Shown here: positions 45,874 to 55,177 of the stretch, one piece after another | How the letters are laid out: every line of letters begins with the position of its first letter | Position numbering within the stretch: position 1 is the first letter of the stretch | Assembly: GCA_013388745.1 (NCBI GenBank) | Contig: JACAER010000013.1 | Span: 1 to 64,000, forward strand | Direction of reading: 5' to 3' | Source of the DNA: Chloroflexota bacterium | Lineage (GTDB): Bacteria > Chloroflexota > Anaerolineae > Aggregatilineales > Phototrophicaceae | Length of the DNA stretch: 64,000 nt | Translations under genes and position numbers: made by a program | Notes under the pieces: model-generated | The model's database searches: none | Seen by the model: only the letters and a program-made list of their open reading frames with translations | Told to the model about the DNA's origin: nothing

Positions 45874-47100
45874 TTATGTCAGCCCCCACACCAGGCGAAA
45901 GCCCTGAAACACGTCGCCGTAGTACGGGCTGAGCCGGTAGCGCGATGCGGTGCGCGCGAAGCTGTGCAGATTAAACCACGAGCCGCCGCGCACAATGCGC
46001 AGGTCTTCGCCTTCGGGGTCGTTGTCCTCCGGGAACACAAAATGGTCGTTCCACTTGGAAAGACACCACTCCCACACATTGCCGCTCATGTCCCACACAC
46101 CAAAGGCGCTCACACCGTCGCTGTAATGCGTTACGGGCGTCGTTTTGGCGATTCCGCTCTCGAAGGTGTTGCAGCGCTTCTTATCGTAATGCCCACCCCA
46201 GGGATACTCGCGTTCGTCGTCGCCCTGCGCCGCCCGCTGCCACTGCGCTTCTGTCGGCAGCAGCAGCGACTGTGTGCCCAACTTCGTGCTCAGCCAGCGC
46301 GCGAACGCTAATGCCTCGTACCAGTTCACGCCCACTACGGGATGGTTGTCGATATGCCATTTGGGACTGTTCCAGCGGATTTCCGGGTTGCACTTATCAC
46401 CCTTCCACGCCCAACCGGCATTCGTCCAGTAGGCGCGGTTGCTGTAGCCGTCGCTGTTGACAAATTTCTCGTACTGCATGTACGTCACCGGATATTTGGA
46501 GATCCAGAACGCGCCCACTTCGCAGGTCACACCCTCGATTTTCACCTTGCCCGGCGGCACAAAACACCATTCCAGCAGCGGCAAATTATAGGTCGGCGGC
46601 GGCGGCGGGATATAGGCGCGCGGCAGGGTTTCCGTCGCCTTGCCCAACGCGCTGCGAATCGCGTTCGCCAGTTCAGTCACGTCGGTCTCAAAATGGCGAT
46701 CGGTCAACTCGACAGCGTGCCGCCGCGCCAGTCGTTTCAGATCGTCCGGCAGTTCGTTGGCCGTCGGCATTGACGCGCGCCCCACCAGCACCGGAATCAC
46801 GCGGATATTGCGTTGCAGCGCGCTGGCGATCTCCAGCCGCACATAGTCGTGAGGGTCTTCCAGCCGCTGGTTGCCGTGACTATCGGCTATCGTGAGCCAC
46901 TGTCTGCCGATCACCGCCAGCAGCACCTCGCACTCGCCGATGGCGCTTTCGATGGCCTCGACAAAATCTTCACCCGGCTCGATCGTGCGCAGATCGCGAA
47001 AAATCTCCTGCGGCGAAAAGTGCTGGCACAATAATTTATAGAGAAAATTGACATACCCGCCGCTGTCGTCCCGGCGGTAACAGATAAACACACGCGGCAT
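45874..47100 (-). CDS. TIR domain fused to FGE-sulfatase (SUMF1) domain
   Basis: 408 aa, soluble. Residues 1-150 form a TIR domain: VFICYRRDDSGGYV, then IFRDLRTIEPGEDF, the strand VLLAVIGRQWL and DYVRLEIASALQ, whose glutamate lies where NADase TIR domains have theirs. After a Pro-rich linker (PPPPPTYN), residues 170-408 form an FGE/SUMF1-type domain: GAFWISKYPVTYMQYEKFV, LPTEAQWQRAAQG and MSGNVWEWCLS. The two catalytic cysteines of true formylglycine enzymes are missing in GGSWFNLHSFARTASRYR. So it is probably a C-lectin-like recognition domain coupled to a TIR effector. Confidence 0.9.
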   Translation of the reverse strand: MPRVFICYRRDDSGGYVNFLYKLLCQHFSPQEIFRDLRTIEPGEDFVEAIESAIGECEVLLAVIGRQWLTIADSHGNQRLEDPHDYVRLEIASALQRNIRVIPVLVGRASMPTANELPDDLKRLARRHAVELTDRHFETDVTELANAIRSALGKATETLPRAYIPPPPPTYNLPLLEWCFVPPGKVKIEGVTCEVGAFWISKYPVTYMQYEKFVNSDGYSNRAYWTNAGWAWKGDKCNPEIRWNSPKWHIDNHPVVGVNWYEALAFARWLSTKLGTQSLLLPTEAQWQRAAQGDDEREYPWGGHYDKKRCNTFESGIAKTTPVTHYSDGVSAFGVWDMSGNVWEWCLSKWNDHFVFPEDNDPEGEDLRIVRGGSWFNLHSFARTASRYRLSPYYGDVFQGFRLVWGLT

Positions 47101-47225
47101 AGGTCCCTCGATTCCACAGTGAATCGCATCGGATTATAGCGCTCTTACGCCGCTCAGACAGCTTTTTGTCTGTCCGATTTCAACTATGACGGTCTATCGA
47201 GGCTTTGGGATGAACGATCGTCCCC

Positions 47226-47253
47226 CTCGGTCTCCGCCAATTGGGAGACCGAG
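47226..47253. repeat. Perfect 10-bp hairpin in intergenic region
   Basis: In the 238-bp gap between the ankyrin and TIR-FGE genes: CTCGGTCTCC (47226-47235) pairs with GGAGACCGAG (47244-47253), 8-base loop. No T-run on either side, so it is not a classical terminator. No gene was seen in the rest of the gap. Confidence 0.55.
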
Positions 47254-47338
47254 AGTAAAGAGCATCAGCGGTGCTTCGCAGGGGAGACAGCGCAATCCGC
47301 GCGTCTGCGTCTGCCTGAGGCAGCGGCAAGAGCAGGGA

Positions 47339-47920
47339 CTATTCGCTGCCGCCGTTGGCGCGCAGCAGGTCGGCAACATCGCTGTAGCCGCGTTCAACGG
47401 CCACGCGCAGCGGCGTTTTCTTCTCGAAGTTAGGCATGTTGATGTCGTCGGGATGGTGGCCGATGAGCCATTCGACCATAAAGCGCTGGTTGAAGGCCAC
47501 CGCGCCGTGCAGCGCATGGCTGACGAGCGCTTTGTTTTCCACCCCGCCGGCGCCGGCCAGCAGGTTGCCGATGGCAATATCGCCGCTCATGGCGGCGTGG
47601 AACAGCGCGGAAATACCGTGCACGCCGGGGCGCGAAGCCAGATTGGGCGCCATATCGAGATACTCATGCACCGTGTCGCTCATGCCCAGCATACAGGCGG
47701 CATAAAATGTGAGCGGGGCGCCCTGCGTCAGCAGGTATTCGACAATCGCGCGGTTACCCATATGCGCGCCGGCGTCCAGCGCCGTCTCCGGGTCGTTTTC
47801 GGCCCAGTAGTGCGCGGCATGGAGCAAATGGGGATGAGCGGTCAGCATCGTTTGGACTTTTTCGAGATCGCTGTGCCCGGCGATCACGAATTCGCGAATC
47901 GTTTCCGCTGAAAGGGTCAT
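47339..47920 (-). CDS. Ankyrin-repeat protein
   Basis: 193 aa, about five ankyrin-type repeats with motifs GAHMGNRAIVEYLLTQGAPL, HGISALFHAAMSGDIAIG and KTPLRVAVERGYSDVADLL. No signal peptide, so cytoplasmic. Start MTLSAETI after GAAAGG. Ankyrin repeats bind proteins or ligands; no enzymatic domain is attached. Separate from the TIR-FGE gene by 238 bp on the same strand. Confidence 0.9.
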   Translation of the reverse strand: MTLSAETIREFVIAGHSDLEKVQTMLTAHPHLLHAAHYWAENDPETALDAGAHMGNRAIVEYLLTQGAPLTFYAACMLGMSDTVHEYLDMAPNLASRPGVHGISALFHAAMSGDIAIGNLLAGAGGVENKALVSHALHGAVAFNQRFMVEWLIGHHPDDINMPNFEKKTPLRVAVERGYSDVADLLRANGGSE

Positions 47921-48045
47921 TGTAAAAACCTTTCGTGAAAAAATAGGCCTACTATTTAAGTATATTCCAATATTTGGGAAAACTTGAAACAAATTCACCC
48001 CAGCGTAAAACTGAGTCTAACAGACGCAAATGCGGTCTGCATGCC

Positions 48046-48267
48046 TCAAGCGATAGGCTGCGCGCGCGCCAGGCCGTAGACGATTACGATCACCAGAGTG
48101 CCCAGAATCACCCACGGGCCCAGGAAAAAACCAAGCGCCGCGCCCGCGATCATGATGACACCCAGAACTTTGGCATCCTGGCCGGTGATCACGCGGTTGC
48201 GGCTGATTTTCAGTTCACTGCGCGTCAGCGCCAGCACACCGAAGATGATGAACAGAATTTGCAGCAT
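48046..48267 (-). CDS. Small membrane protein
   Basis: 73 aa with two hydrophobic segments, one at the N-terminus (MLQILFIIFGVLAL) and one long C-terminal hairpin (VLGVIMIAGAALGFFLGPWVILGT), separated by a basic loop. AAGGGGCG lies before the start; longer upstream frames have no such site. No family recognised. Follows 58 bp after the start region of the YyaL-type gene's end, on the same strand. Confidence 0.7.
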   Translation of the reverse strand: MLQILFIIFGVLALTRSELKISRNRVITGQDAKVLGVIMIAGAALGFFLGPWVILGTLVIVIVYGLARAQPIA

Positions 48268-48325
48268 AGTGTCGCCCCTTGCATTGTGATACAGGAGTAC
48301 GCAGTTTACGTCCCCGATTTTCACA

Positions 48326-50362
48326 TTATAAGAGGTTTTCGACTTCTGCGGGGCTGGTGACAGGCATTTTGCACATGAAATGGCGGCAGACATAGACGGT
48401 GGGCACGCCGCCGCGCTGCGTGCGGTAGTTGAGCAGTGGAATCGTGGTTTCGCCTTCGACAGCCGTTTTTGTTAACGCAGCGATCAGGTTCGGGCGGAAT
48501 GGCTTACGCACAACGTCTAAAAGTGCCTGCGTCTGCGCGTCGGCAGGGTCACCCACGACGGCGACTTCGGCCAACCCCGCAACCAGCATATCGACCGCAT
48601 TGAGCGCTTCGCCAAAAGCCTGCGGATATTGGCGCAGTGCTTCGGTCAGCAGACGCAGTGTACCGCGCGCCGCGTCCTCGTAGCGTGCGTCGCCCGTGTA
48701 GGCCGCCAGCCGCAAAAGCTGCTTGGCCATCAACGTATTGCCTGAAGGTGTGGCGTTGTCCTGCACATTACGCGGGCGCACAATCAGTTGTTCGTGATTA
48801 TCGGCGGTATCAAAAAAGCCGCCATCGGGCGCGGGAAAACGTTGCAAGACCAGATCGGCCAGTTGGCGCGCGGCGACAAACCAGCGCTCAGCGAACGTCG
48901 CCTGGTACAGTTCCAGCAGGCCGTCTATGGCGTTGGCATAGTCTTCGAGATAGCCGTTAAGTTTGCTGATGCCGTCTTTGTGCGTGCGGTAGAGCGTGCC
49001 ATCGGGGCTGCGCAACGCGCGCAGCAAAAATTCGCCATTGCGCAGCGCGCCCTCCAGATAATCTTTGCGTTCCAGCACACGCGCGGCCTCTGCCAGACTC
49101 GCCAGCATCATACCGTTCCAGGCGGTCAGCAGCTTGTCATCCAGGCCAGGGGCGACCCGCTGGGCGCGCGCGGCATACAGTTTGTCGCGGATCGTGTTCA
49201 GCTTTTGGCTTAATTCAACTTCCGTTAGCCCTAAACGCTGCGCGATTACCGTGTCCTCGTTGGGCACATAAAGGATGTTGTGTCCCTCGAAGTTGCCGCG
49301 GGCCGTCACGCCCCAATATTCGATAGCGATCTGCGCATCGTCGCCGAGCAGCGCTTGCAGTTGGTCTTTGCTCCAGACGAAAAATTTACCCTCTTCGCCT
49401 TCGCTGTCGGCGTCGGTAGTGCTGTAAAAGCCGCCTTCGGGCGCGGTCATTTCGCGCAGGACGTAATCGTAAATTTCTTCGGCGATACGCTTGTAAAACG
49501 GGCGGCGCGTGATCTGCCAGGCGTGCAGATAGACGCGGCTGAGCTGCGCGTTATCGTACAGCATTTTTTCGAAGTGCGGCACCAGCCAGATGGCATCGAC
49601 ACTGTAGCGGTGGAAGCCGCCGCCAAGCTGGTCATAGATGCCGCCGCGCGCCATTTTGTCCAGCGTGTGCAGCGCGATATCGAGCGCTCTGGGGTTGCGC
49701 GTGCGGGCATAGCTGCGCAGCACAAATTCGAGGTTCATCGGCTGCGGGAACTTGGGCGCGCCGCCGAAGCCGCCGTGCATGGGGTCGAAATTCGCGGCGA
49801 TTTTGGCGAACGCGGTGTCCAGCAGCTCGGCGTTGAGCGCGCTGATTTCGCCGCCGATGTTCAAAAAGTCGCGCCTGAGACTGTCGGTGAGCGCAGCGGC
49901 GGCTTTGTCCACTTCGTCGCGGCGGTGGCGATAGGCGTCGATCACGCCGGCGAGAATCTGCTTAAACGAGGGCATCCCATAACGGGGTTCGCGCGGGTAA
50001 TACGTGCCGCCGTAAAAGGGACGGCCATCGGGCAGCAGGAACACAGTCATCGGCCAACCGCCGTGCCCGCTCATGGCCTGCACCGCCTGCATATAGATGT
50101 CGTCCACATCGGGGCGCTCTTCGCGGTCAACCTTGATGTTGACATACCAGTCGTTCATCAGCGCGGCCGTGTCGTCATCTTCGAAGCTTTCATGCGCCAT
50201 AACATGACACCAGTGACAGGCGCTGTAACCGACGCTGAGCAGCAGCGGTTTGTTTTCGGCGGCGGCTCTGGCGAAAGCCTCCGCGCCCCAGGGATACCAA
50301 TCGACCGGATTAGCGGCGTGCTGGCGCAAATAGGGGCTGGTTTCGTGCTGAAGACGGTTCAT
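48326..50362 (-). CDS. YyaL/DUF255 thioredoxin-like protein
   Basis: 678 aa, close to the usual 680-700 aa. N-terminal thioredoxin-like domain ([20 protein letters not shown], then [16 protein letters not shown] with a CxxC pair), followed by a six-hairpin (alpha/alpha)6 glycosidase-like domain ([27 protein letters not shown]). The family is widespread, related to human SPATA20, and its function is not settled. Start at MNRLQHE, the family-typical N-terminus; the ribosome binding site is weak. Divergent from the GT-C-like gene. Confidence 0.9.
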   Translation of the reverse strand: MNRLQHETSPYLRQHAANPVDWYPWGAEAFARAAAENKPLLLSVGYSACHWCHVMAHESFEDDDTAALMNDWYVNIKVDREERPDVDDIYMQAVQAMSGHGGWPMTVFLLPDGRPFYGGTYYPREPRYGMPSFKQILAGVIDAYRHRRDEVDKAAAALTDSLRRDFLNIGGEISALNAELLDTAFAKIAANFDPMHGGFGGAPKFPQPMNLEFVLRSYARTRNPRALDIALHTLDKMARGGIYDQLGGGFHRYSVDAIWLVPHFEKMLYDNAQLSRVYLHAWQITRRPFYKRIAEEIYDYVLREMTAPEGGFYSTTDADSEGEEGKFFVWSKDQLQALLGDDAQIAIEYWGVTARGNFEGHNILYVPNEDTVIAQRLGLTEVELSQKLNTIRDKLYAARAQRVAPGLDDKLLTAWNGMMLASLAEAARVLERKDYLEGALRNGEFLLRALRSPDGTLYRTHKDGISKLNGYLEDYANAIDGLLELYQATFAERWFVAARQLADLVLQRFPAPDGGFFDTADNHEQLIVRPRNVQDNATPSGNTLMAKQLLRLAAYTGDARYEDAARGTLRLLTEALRQYPQAFGEALNAVDMLVAGLAEVAVVGDPADAQTQALLDVVRKPFRPNLIAALTKTAVEGETTIPLLNYRTQRGGVPTVYVCRHFMCKMPVTSPAEVENLL

Positions 50363-50485
50363 GCGCTTGTTCCCATGAATTTTGATGACGAGTGTTGAAT
50401 TTAATGTTGCCACAACGCGCGCGGAAAGGCAATCAGCGGCTTGCGCGGCGGCGGCATCTGCGCTACCTTCGCGCTTGCAAGCTCT

Positions 50486-52366
50486 ATGGCGAAAGCGCGC
50501 GCGATGACGATCAGTATCAACCAACTCAAACAATGGTGGCGACATCTGGCTTATGTGCAGGCGCTTTTTGTGGGCGTGCTGCTGATGCTGGTGGTTTTTT
50601 TTCAGCGCACGGCGGGCAGTTTGCTGCTGGCGCTTGGGCTGCATGTGTTGGTGCTGATCGCTGCCGTGGGGATGGCGTGGATGCTGAATCCCGCGCGCCG
50701 GGCAGCGCTGCACGCGCGTTTCGCGCGGCGCCTGCCGCTGTTGGGGTGGGCGGCGGCAGCCCTGACCCCCGTTTTGCTGGCGCTGACGCAAAGCAGCCTC
50801 ACGGTGTTTTTTGCTGTTCTGGGTGTCTGGCTGTTCCTATTGACGGTTGATGCCGAACGCCGCTTTCAGCCGCGCCGTGTGCGGCTGCTGATCGGCGTAG
50901 GGGCAGCGCTGTTGATAGGCGCGCGCCTGTTCGCGCTGGAAAGCACGCCAGAGATACATCGTACCGACGAAGGCTGGGCGCTGGGTATGGTGGTGGATTA
51001 TGCGCGCAGCGGACGCTATAACGATTTGCTGATGGACGTGCCGCTGCCATCCAATGCCTGGCTGGACACGATACTGAGCCGGGCGATCGCGCTGCCGGGG
51101 TTGTTTCTGCGGCTGGTGGGCGAAGGCTACTGGCAGATGCGCGCCTTTAGCTTTGCGGTGAACATGGTCACGCTGGCGATCACCGCATGGGTGGCGCGAG
51201 AGTGGTACGGTCGCGCAGTCGGTTGGCTCACAGCGGCGGTTTTGTTGGGCAGCGGCACGTATCTCACCATGAACAATACGCGCATCGACTGTCTGTACAC
51301 GTTCACGACACTGGCCGCGATTGCCTTGACAACGATGGGCTTTGGCCAGCGTAAGCTCTGGCTGCACATGGTTTCCGGCGTTGTCGTTGGCGCAGGTGTT
51401 TTTGCCCATTTTCACGCGGTTTTGTTTGGTGTGGCTGTGGGCAGCGCGCTGTATCTGCTGCCGTATCTGGCGGCGCTGCGCAGCGCCCAGGGCGGCCGGC
51501 GCTGGCTGCCTCAGGCCGAGATGTGGGCGTTTGGGTTGGGCGCGGCGGTGGCGGCGGTGGGCGCTGTGTTGGTGATTGTCGTGCCGGATCCAGAGGCCTT
51601 TCGCCGCGCGCTTAGTATTCGCGGCTATGTGCCAGAAACGCTGCTGCCACTGTGGACGGGCTATTTCACAGCGCAGTTTAACTGGTCACCGGTCGAAGCG
51701 CTGCTGGTGCTGACGGCACTGGTGGCGCTGGGTGTGCGCCGGCGCAGGGAGGATGTGCGCCTGCTGACACTGATTGGGCTGATCTATGTCGCGCTGTTGG
51801 CGATCGCGCCGCTGGGCTACGAACAATACATCCGTCCGCTGGCCCCGTTGCAGGCGATGGCAGTGGCGGCGCTGCTGCTGCGTGGTTTTCGGGCCTTCAC
51901 GGCCAACGCCGATGCGCCGCTGTCGCTCAGCCATGCTGTCGGGGTAACACTGGTGGCGCTGGTGCTGATTGTTCATACGCTGTTTCCTGTCTGGGCACAT
52001 TTGCAGCGCTATGGACAAATGCATATCCCGCCGCCGCCCGCTGTGGCGTGGCTGCGCGCCAACGTGCCGCCGCAAACGCGCCTGCTGCTGCCCACCGAAT
52101 ACTACCTGTGGATGACGGATTACCCGGAATTTCGGTCGCTGTATCTGGAAGCGCTGCAAAATCGCCAACTGCAATTGAATCTTGACCCCACAGTGATCTG
52201 GAACGCGGTGGAGGCGGAATACATCGTGTATGACCCGACACAGCGCGAAGACATGACGTGGGACAGTCTGTTCGCCAGCGATTATCTGCGCACAGGCGGT
52301 TATCGAGTCGTGGCCGAAATTCCTTATGCCGACACAACGATCCTGATTTATCAACGCGCGCCGTAG
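50486..52366 (+). CDS. GT-C-like (GT39/PMT-type) membrane glycosyltransferase
   Basis: 626 aa with about eleven to twelve membrane segments. The first outside loop has the acidic pair in [11 protein letters not shown] expected for the metal or sugar-donor site of GT-C enzymes, followed by [14 protein letters not shown]; the C-terminus has a soluble globular domain ([20 protein letters not shown]). Such enzymes use polyprenyl-phosphate sugars to modify lipids or proteins at the outer face of the membrane. The start is uncertain: ATGs at 50486 and 50504 both lack a good ribosome binding site. Divergent from the YyaL-type gene. Confidence 0.78.
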   Translation: MAKARAMTISINQLKQWWRHLAYVQALFVGVLLMLVVFFQRTAGSLLLALGLHVLVLIAAVGMAWMLNPARRAALHARFARRLPLLGWAAAALTPVLLALTQSSLTVFFAVLGVWLFLLTVDAERRFQPRRVRLLIGVGAALLIGARLFALESTPEIHRTDEGWALGMVVDYARSGRYNDLLMDVPLPSNAWLDTILSRAIALPGLFLRLVGEGYWQMRAFSFAVNMVTLAITAWVAREWYGRAVGWLTAAVLLGSGTYLTMNNTRIDCLYTFTTLAAIALTTMGFGQRKLWLHMVSGVVVGAGVFAHFHAVLFGVAVGSALYLLPYLAALRSAQGGRRWLPQAEMWAFGLGAAVAAVGAVLVIVVPDPEAFRRALSIRGYVPETLLPLWTGYFTAQFNWSPVEALLVLTALVALGVRRRREDVRLLTLIGLIYVALLAIAPLGYEQYIRPLAPLQAMAVAALLLRGFRAFTANADAPLSLSHAVGVTLVALVLIVHTLFPVWAHLQRYGQMHIPPPPAVAWLRANVPPQTRLLLPTEYYLWMTDYPEFRSLYLEALQNRQLQLNLDPTVIWNAVEAEYIVYDPTQREDMTWDSLFASDYLRTGGYRVVAEIPYADTTILIYQRAP

Positions 52367-52467
52367 TCGCAATCAACACCCCTGCGATATGACGTTCTGC
52401 ACTGCCCCCGAAGGACTCGATGGGGCTACTATCAGAGAAGTGTCTGTATGCAACAGGGAACAGGGAC

Positions 52468-53973
52468 ATGGCGCAGAAATCGGTGATCATTATCGGCGCC
52501 GGCGTGGCCGGGCTGGCGGCGGGCTGCTATGCCCGCATGAATGGCTACCAGACGAAAATCTTTGAACTGCATTCTTTGCCCGGCGGTTTATGCACCGCGT
52601 GGGAACGCAAAGACTATATTTTCGACGGCTGTATTCACTATTTGTTCGGCAGCGGCCAGGGCCAGCCTTTTTACCGCATGTGGGAAGAACTGGGCGCGGT
52701 GCAAAACCGCCCGATGATTAACCACAGCGAATATCAGCGCATCACTGATGGCCGGCAAACGCTGATCGTTTATGCCGATCCTGACCGCTTGCAGGCGCAT
52801 TTGCTGGAGCTTTCGCCCGCCGACGCGCCGCTGATCCGCGCGTTTTGCGACGGCGTGCGCCAGTTCACGCGCTTCGATATGGCGGCGATGTATCAGAAGC
52901 CGAAAGCGCTGATGGGCGCGCTCGATTGGCGCGATTTCGGCATGAAAATGCTGCCGTACATCATGCCCATGCTGCGCTGGGCCACACTGCCCGCCAAACA
53001 TTTCGCCGGGCGTTTTCAGAGTCCCTTCCTGCGGCGCGCGCTGGCGCACATTTTCTCGTGGGAAGAAGCGCCCATGATGATGGGTATGGCGCTGCTGGCC
53101 TATATGCATACCGGCAACGCCGGCTTTCCGGCGGGCGGGTCGCTGGCTTTCGCGCGCGCTATCGAACAGCGTTATCTCGATCTGGGCGGCGAGATTTACT
53201 ACGACGCGCAGGTCGAAAAAATTCTGACGGAAGACGGGCGCGCCGTCGGCGTGCGCCTGTACAACGACGACATTCACCGCGCCGATTATGTGATTTCTGC
53301 CGCCGACGCGCACAACACGATCTACAATATGCTCGACGGCAAATATCTCAATCGCAAGGTCGAGCGCATGTTCGACGGCCACCTGCCGACGCTATCGCAG
53401 GTGCAAATCTCGTTCGGCGTCCAGCGCGATTTTTCCGCCGAGCCACATTGGGTCGTGCATTTGCTGGATAAGCCGCTGTTAATGGCCGGGCGTGAATACC
53501 GCGAAATCGGCTTGCAGCATTACAGCTTCGACGCCAGTTTAGCGCCGGCGGGCAAGTCGTCGCTGGTGGTGCTGCTGCCCTCCGACTATGATTACTGGCA
53601 GCGCATTTATGGCCGCAAGCTGTATGACACCGAACAGCGACAAATCTCCGATACGCTGGTCGATCTGCTGGAAAAGTGGTATCCCGGCATCCGCGCGGAC
53701 ATCGAAGTGATGGACGAGGCCACGCCGCTGAGCTACGAGCGTTATACCGGCAACTGGTGGGGTTCGACCTGCGGCTGGCTGATGATGGGCGAAACCATGC
53801 CGCTGCTCATCAGCGGTGTCGATAAAACCCTGCCCGGCCTGCGCAATTTTTATCTGGCGGGGCAGTGGGTGGAGCCGGGTGGCACGGTAACCCTGGCGGC
53901 GGCTTCTGGGCGCAGCGTGGTGCAGTTAATGTGCCACGCGGACAGCAAAGCGTTCACGGCAACAGTGCCGTAA
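52468..53973 (+). CDS. Phytoene desaturase/carotenoid isomerase-like FAD oxidoreductase
   Basis: 501 aa flavoprotein. FAD-binding motif IIGAGVAGLAAGCYARMNG, the GGLCTAWERK motif, and C-terminal LRNFYLAGQWVEPGGTV as in the CrtI/CrtISO/retinol saturase group. No carotenoid genes are nearby, and many members of this group act on other lipids, so naming it CrtI would be too strong. Start MAQKSV after ACAGGGAC. It follows the GT-C-like gene by about 100 bp on the same strand. Confidence 0.88.
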   Translation: MAQKSVIIIGAGVAGLAAGCYARMNGYQTKIFELHSLPGGLCTAWERKDYIFDGCIHYLFGSGQGQPFYRMWEELGAVQNRPMINHSEYQRITDGRQTLIVYADPDRLQAHLLELSPADAPLIRAFCDGVRQFTRFDMAAMYQKPKALMGALDWRDFGMKMLPYIMPMLRWATLPAKHFAGRFQSPFLRRALAHIFSWEEAPMMMGMALLAYMHTGNAGFPAGGSLAFARAIEQRYLDLGGEIYYDAQVEKILTEDGRAVGVRLYNDDIHRADYVISAADAHNTIYNMLDGKYLNRKVERMFDGHLPTLSQVQISFGVQRDFSAEPHWVVHLLDKPLLMAGREYREIGLQHYSFDASLAPAGKSSLVVLLPSDYDYWQRIYGRKLYDTEQRQISDTLVDLLEKWYPGIRADIEVMDEATPLSYERYTGNWWGSTCGWLMMGETMPLLISGVDKTLPGLRNFYLAGQWVEPGGTVTLAAASGRSVVQLMCHADSKAFTATVP

Positions 53974-54035
53974 TTCAGGCGCTGCGCTGAATACAGAAAT
54001 CAGTCTATAATTGGGATGTACAGTGCAGACTCTCT

Positions 54036-54126
54036 ATGGAGAAACAAAATAGCGTTGACATGATTAAGGGCAGAATTTGAGCCTAAAAAACACAATCATT
54101 ATTCCAATTCTGAATCGTTTCTCCAT
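54036..54126. repeat. Nested inverted-repeat element, AT-rich
   Basis: Outer arms ATGGAGAAAC (54036-54045) and GTTTCTCCAT (54117-54126) are perfect complements. Inside, GATT/AATC (54062-54065, 54113-54116) and CAGAATT/AATTCTG (54071-54077, 54106-54112) pair in the same nested order. The about 90-bp region is A/T-rich against GC-rich surroundings. It could be a MITE-like insertion or a long RNA hairpin at the 5' side of the MNT/HEPN module. No target-site duplication was established. Confidence 0.55.
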
Positions 54127-54151
54127 TAGAAAAGCGAAGGCTGCGGATAAG

Positions 54152-54443
54152 ATGATCTGGACTCTCGAAACCTTGCGCCGTCGGCGTGAGGATATCCTTG
54201 CGCTGGCCGCGCGCTGGCGCCTACGATGTACGGGTGTTTGGTAGTGTTGCGCGCAACACAGCGGCTCCTGAGAGCGACGTGGATTTGCTGGTGCGTTTTC
54301 GCGAAGGCACAACCCTCTGGGATGCTGTAGGCTTATGGCAGGAATTGCAGGAGCCGCTTGGCTGTGAAGTCAGCCTGGTAGGCGATGACGGCGCAGACAC
54401 ACGCTTTTTGCGTCGTATCAGACAAGAAGCGCTGGCGCTATGA
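54152..54443 (+). pseudogene. Frameshifted MNT-type nucleotidyltransferase (antitoxin)
   Basis: Minimal nucleotidyltransferase of the MNT/HEPN type. The N-terminal part reads from the ATG at 54152 (MIWTLETLRRRREDILALAA) and hits a stop at 54244; the rest continues in another frame from about 54216: YDVRVFGSVARNTAAPESDV, which holds the GS and the DxD catalytic motif. The two frames join near 54215-54225 if two bases are missing (or one extra). Ends in a TGA that overlaps the HEPN gene's ATG. In intact systems MNT adenylylates the HEPN toxin and silences it. Confidence 0.8.
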
Positions 54444-54801
54444 AACGCGAACGTGACTCTATTTGCTGGATCTGCTGGAATATACGCGCAAAATTGCTGA
54501 ATTCACGCGCGAGGGCCGCACCGCGTTTTTCGCTGATGAAAAGACACAGCTTGCGGTCATTCGTGCCTATGAGGTCATCGGTGAAATCGCCAAACGGCTG
54601 CCCGATGGGCTGCTTCAACAACAGCCCCACATTGAGTGGAAACAAATCAAAGGGTTTCGCGATTTTCTTGCCCACAATTATGAGACAATGATCTTAAACA
54701 TTGTGTGGGATGCTGCGGAGAAACTCGGTGAACTGCAACGGGCAGGGCAAAGGATACTGGATACCCTACCACAGGACGACACAGAAGACACAGCAGAATA
54801 A
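54440..54801 (+). pseudogene. HEPN (DUF86) toxin-like gene with frameshift near the start
   Basis: The ATG at 54440 overlaps the MNT stop by 4 bp and starts MKRERDSI, the usual beginning of this family, but the family sequence (LDLLEYTRKIAEFTREGR, then GFRDFLAHNYETM with the RNase-type RxxxxH motif) is in another frame, from 54463. One missing base between about 54455 and 54466 explains it. A TTG at 54463 could start a 112-residue protein lacking the first residues, without a visible ribosome site. The HEPN active-site motif is intact, so loss or late start matters for toxicity. Confidence 0.75.
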
Positions 54802-54841
54802 GGCGTTAGAGTCACGGAGCAAAGACCGACAAGATACGATT

Positions 54842-55177
54842 TTATTCCCCTGCGTCTAGCTGGCGGCGCAGTTCGGCTTTGATCTCGTCGGGCAGCAGGT
54901 TCCAGCGCACGCCCAGCAGCGCGCTTTCCAGCCCCCACAGCGCGTTCAGGCTCACTTTATCGGGATGCAGCGCTTTCATGCGCCGGTAAGCCTCCACCGA
55001 ACTGGTTTTGATTTTGGTTTTGATTTTGGTTTTGAATAGATGCAGCGCTTTCATGCGCCGGTAAGCCTCCACCGAACCGAGTCGTTCGAGATCGGCACGG
55101 GTATGCACACCGATCTCGCGCAGCCATTGGCGTGTTTTAGGGCCGATATTTTTGAGGGTATCCAGGTCGTCAGCCAT
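54842..55177 (-). CDS. Helix-hairpin-helix protein (TfoX C-terminal type) with internal duplication
   Basis: 111 aa, while the TfoX C-terminal domain is usually about 80-85. It opens with LDTLKNIGPKTRQWLREIG and ALLGVRWNLLPDEIKAEL closes it, both typical. Between them VEAYRRMKALH appears twice, separated by a basic stretch (LFKTKIKTKIKTSS). At DNA level a 39-bp segment is repeated 75 bp apart, in frame. The stop is within reach of the next gene; its start overlaps the alpha/beta hydrolase stop by 8 bp. HHH domains bind DNA or protein; whether the insertion spoils the fold is open. Confidence 0.85.
   Translation of the reverse strand: MADDLDTLKNIGPKTRQWLREIGVHTRADLERLGSVEAYRRMKALHLFKTKIKTKIKTSSVEAYRRMKALHPDKVSLNALWGLESALLGVRWNLLPDEIKAELRRQLDAGE
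54964..55077. repeat. 39-bp direct repeat with 12-bp repeats between the copies
   Basis: Identical 39-bp copies at 54964-55002 and 55039-55077 (starting GATGCAGCGCTTTCATGC). The 36 bp between them consist of about three units of TTTTGATTTTGG. Total expansion 75 bp, a multiple of three, inside the HHH gene. Confidence 0.85.

Noticed and set aside
45874..47100. Active formylglycine-generating enzyme
   Set aside because: The two catalytic cysteines in the C-terminal GGSW region are not present.
52468..53973. Naming the flavoprotein CrtI
   Set aside because: The group contains many non-carotenoid enzymes and there are no carotenoid genes nearby.
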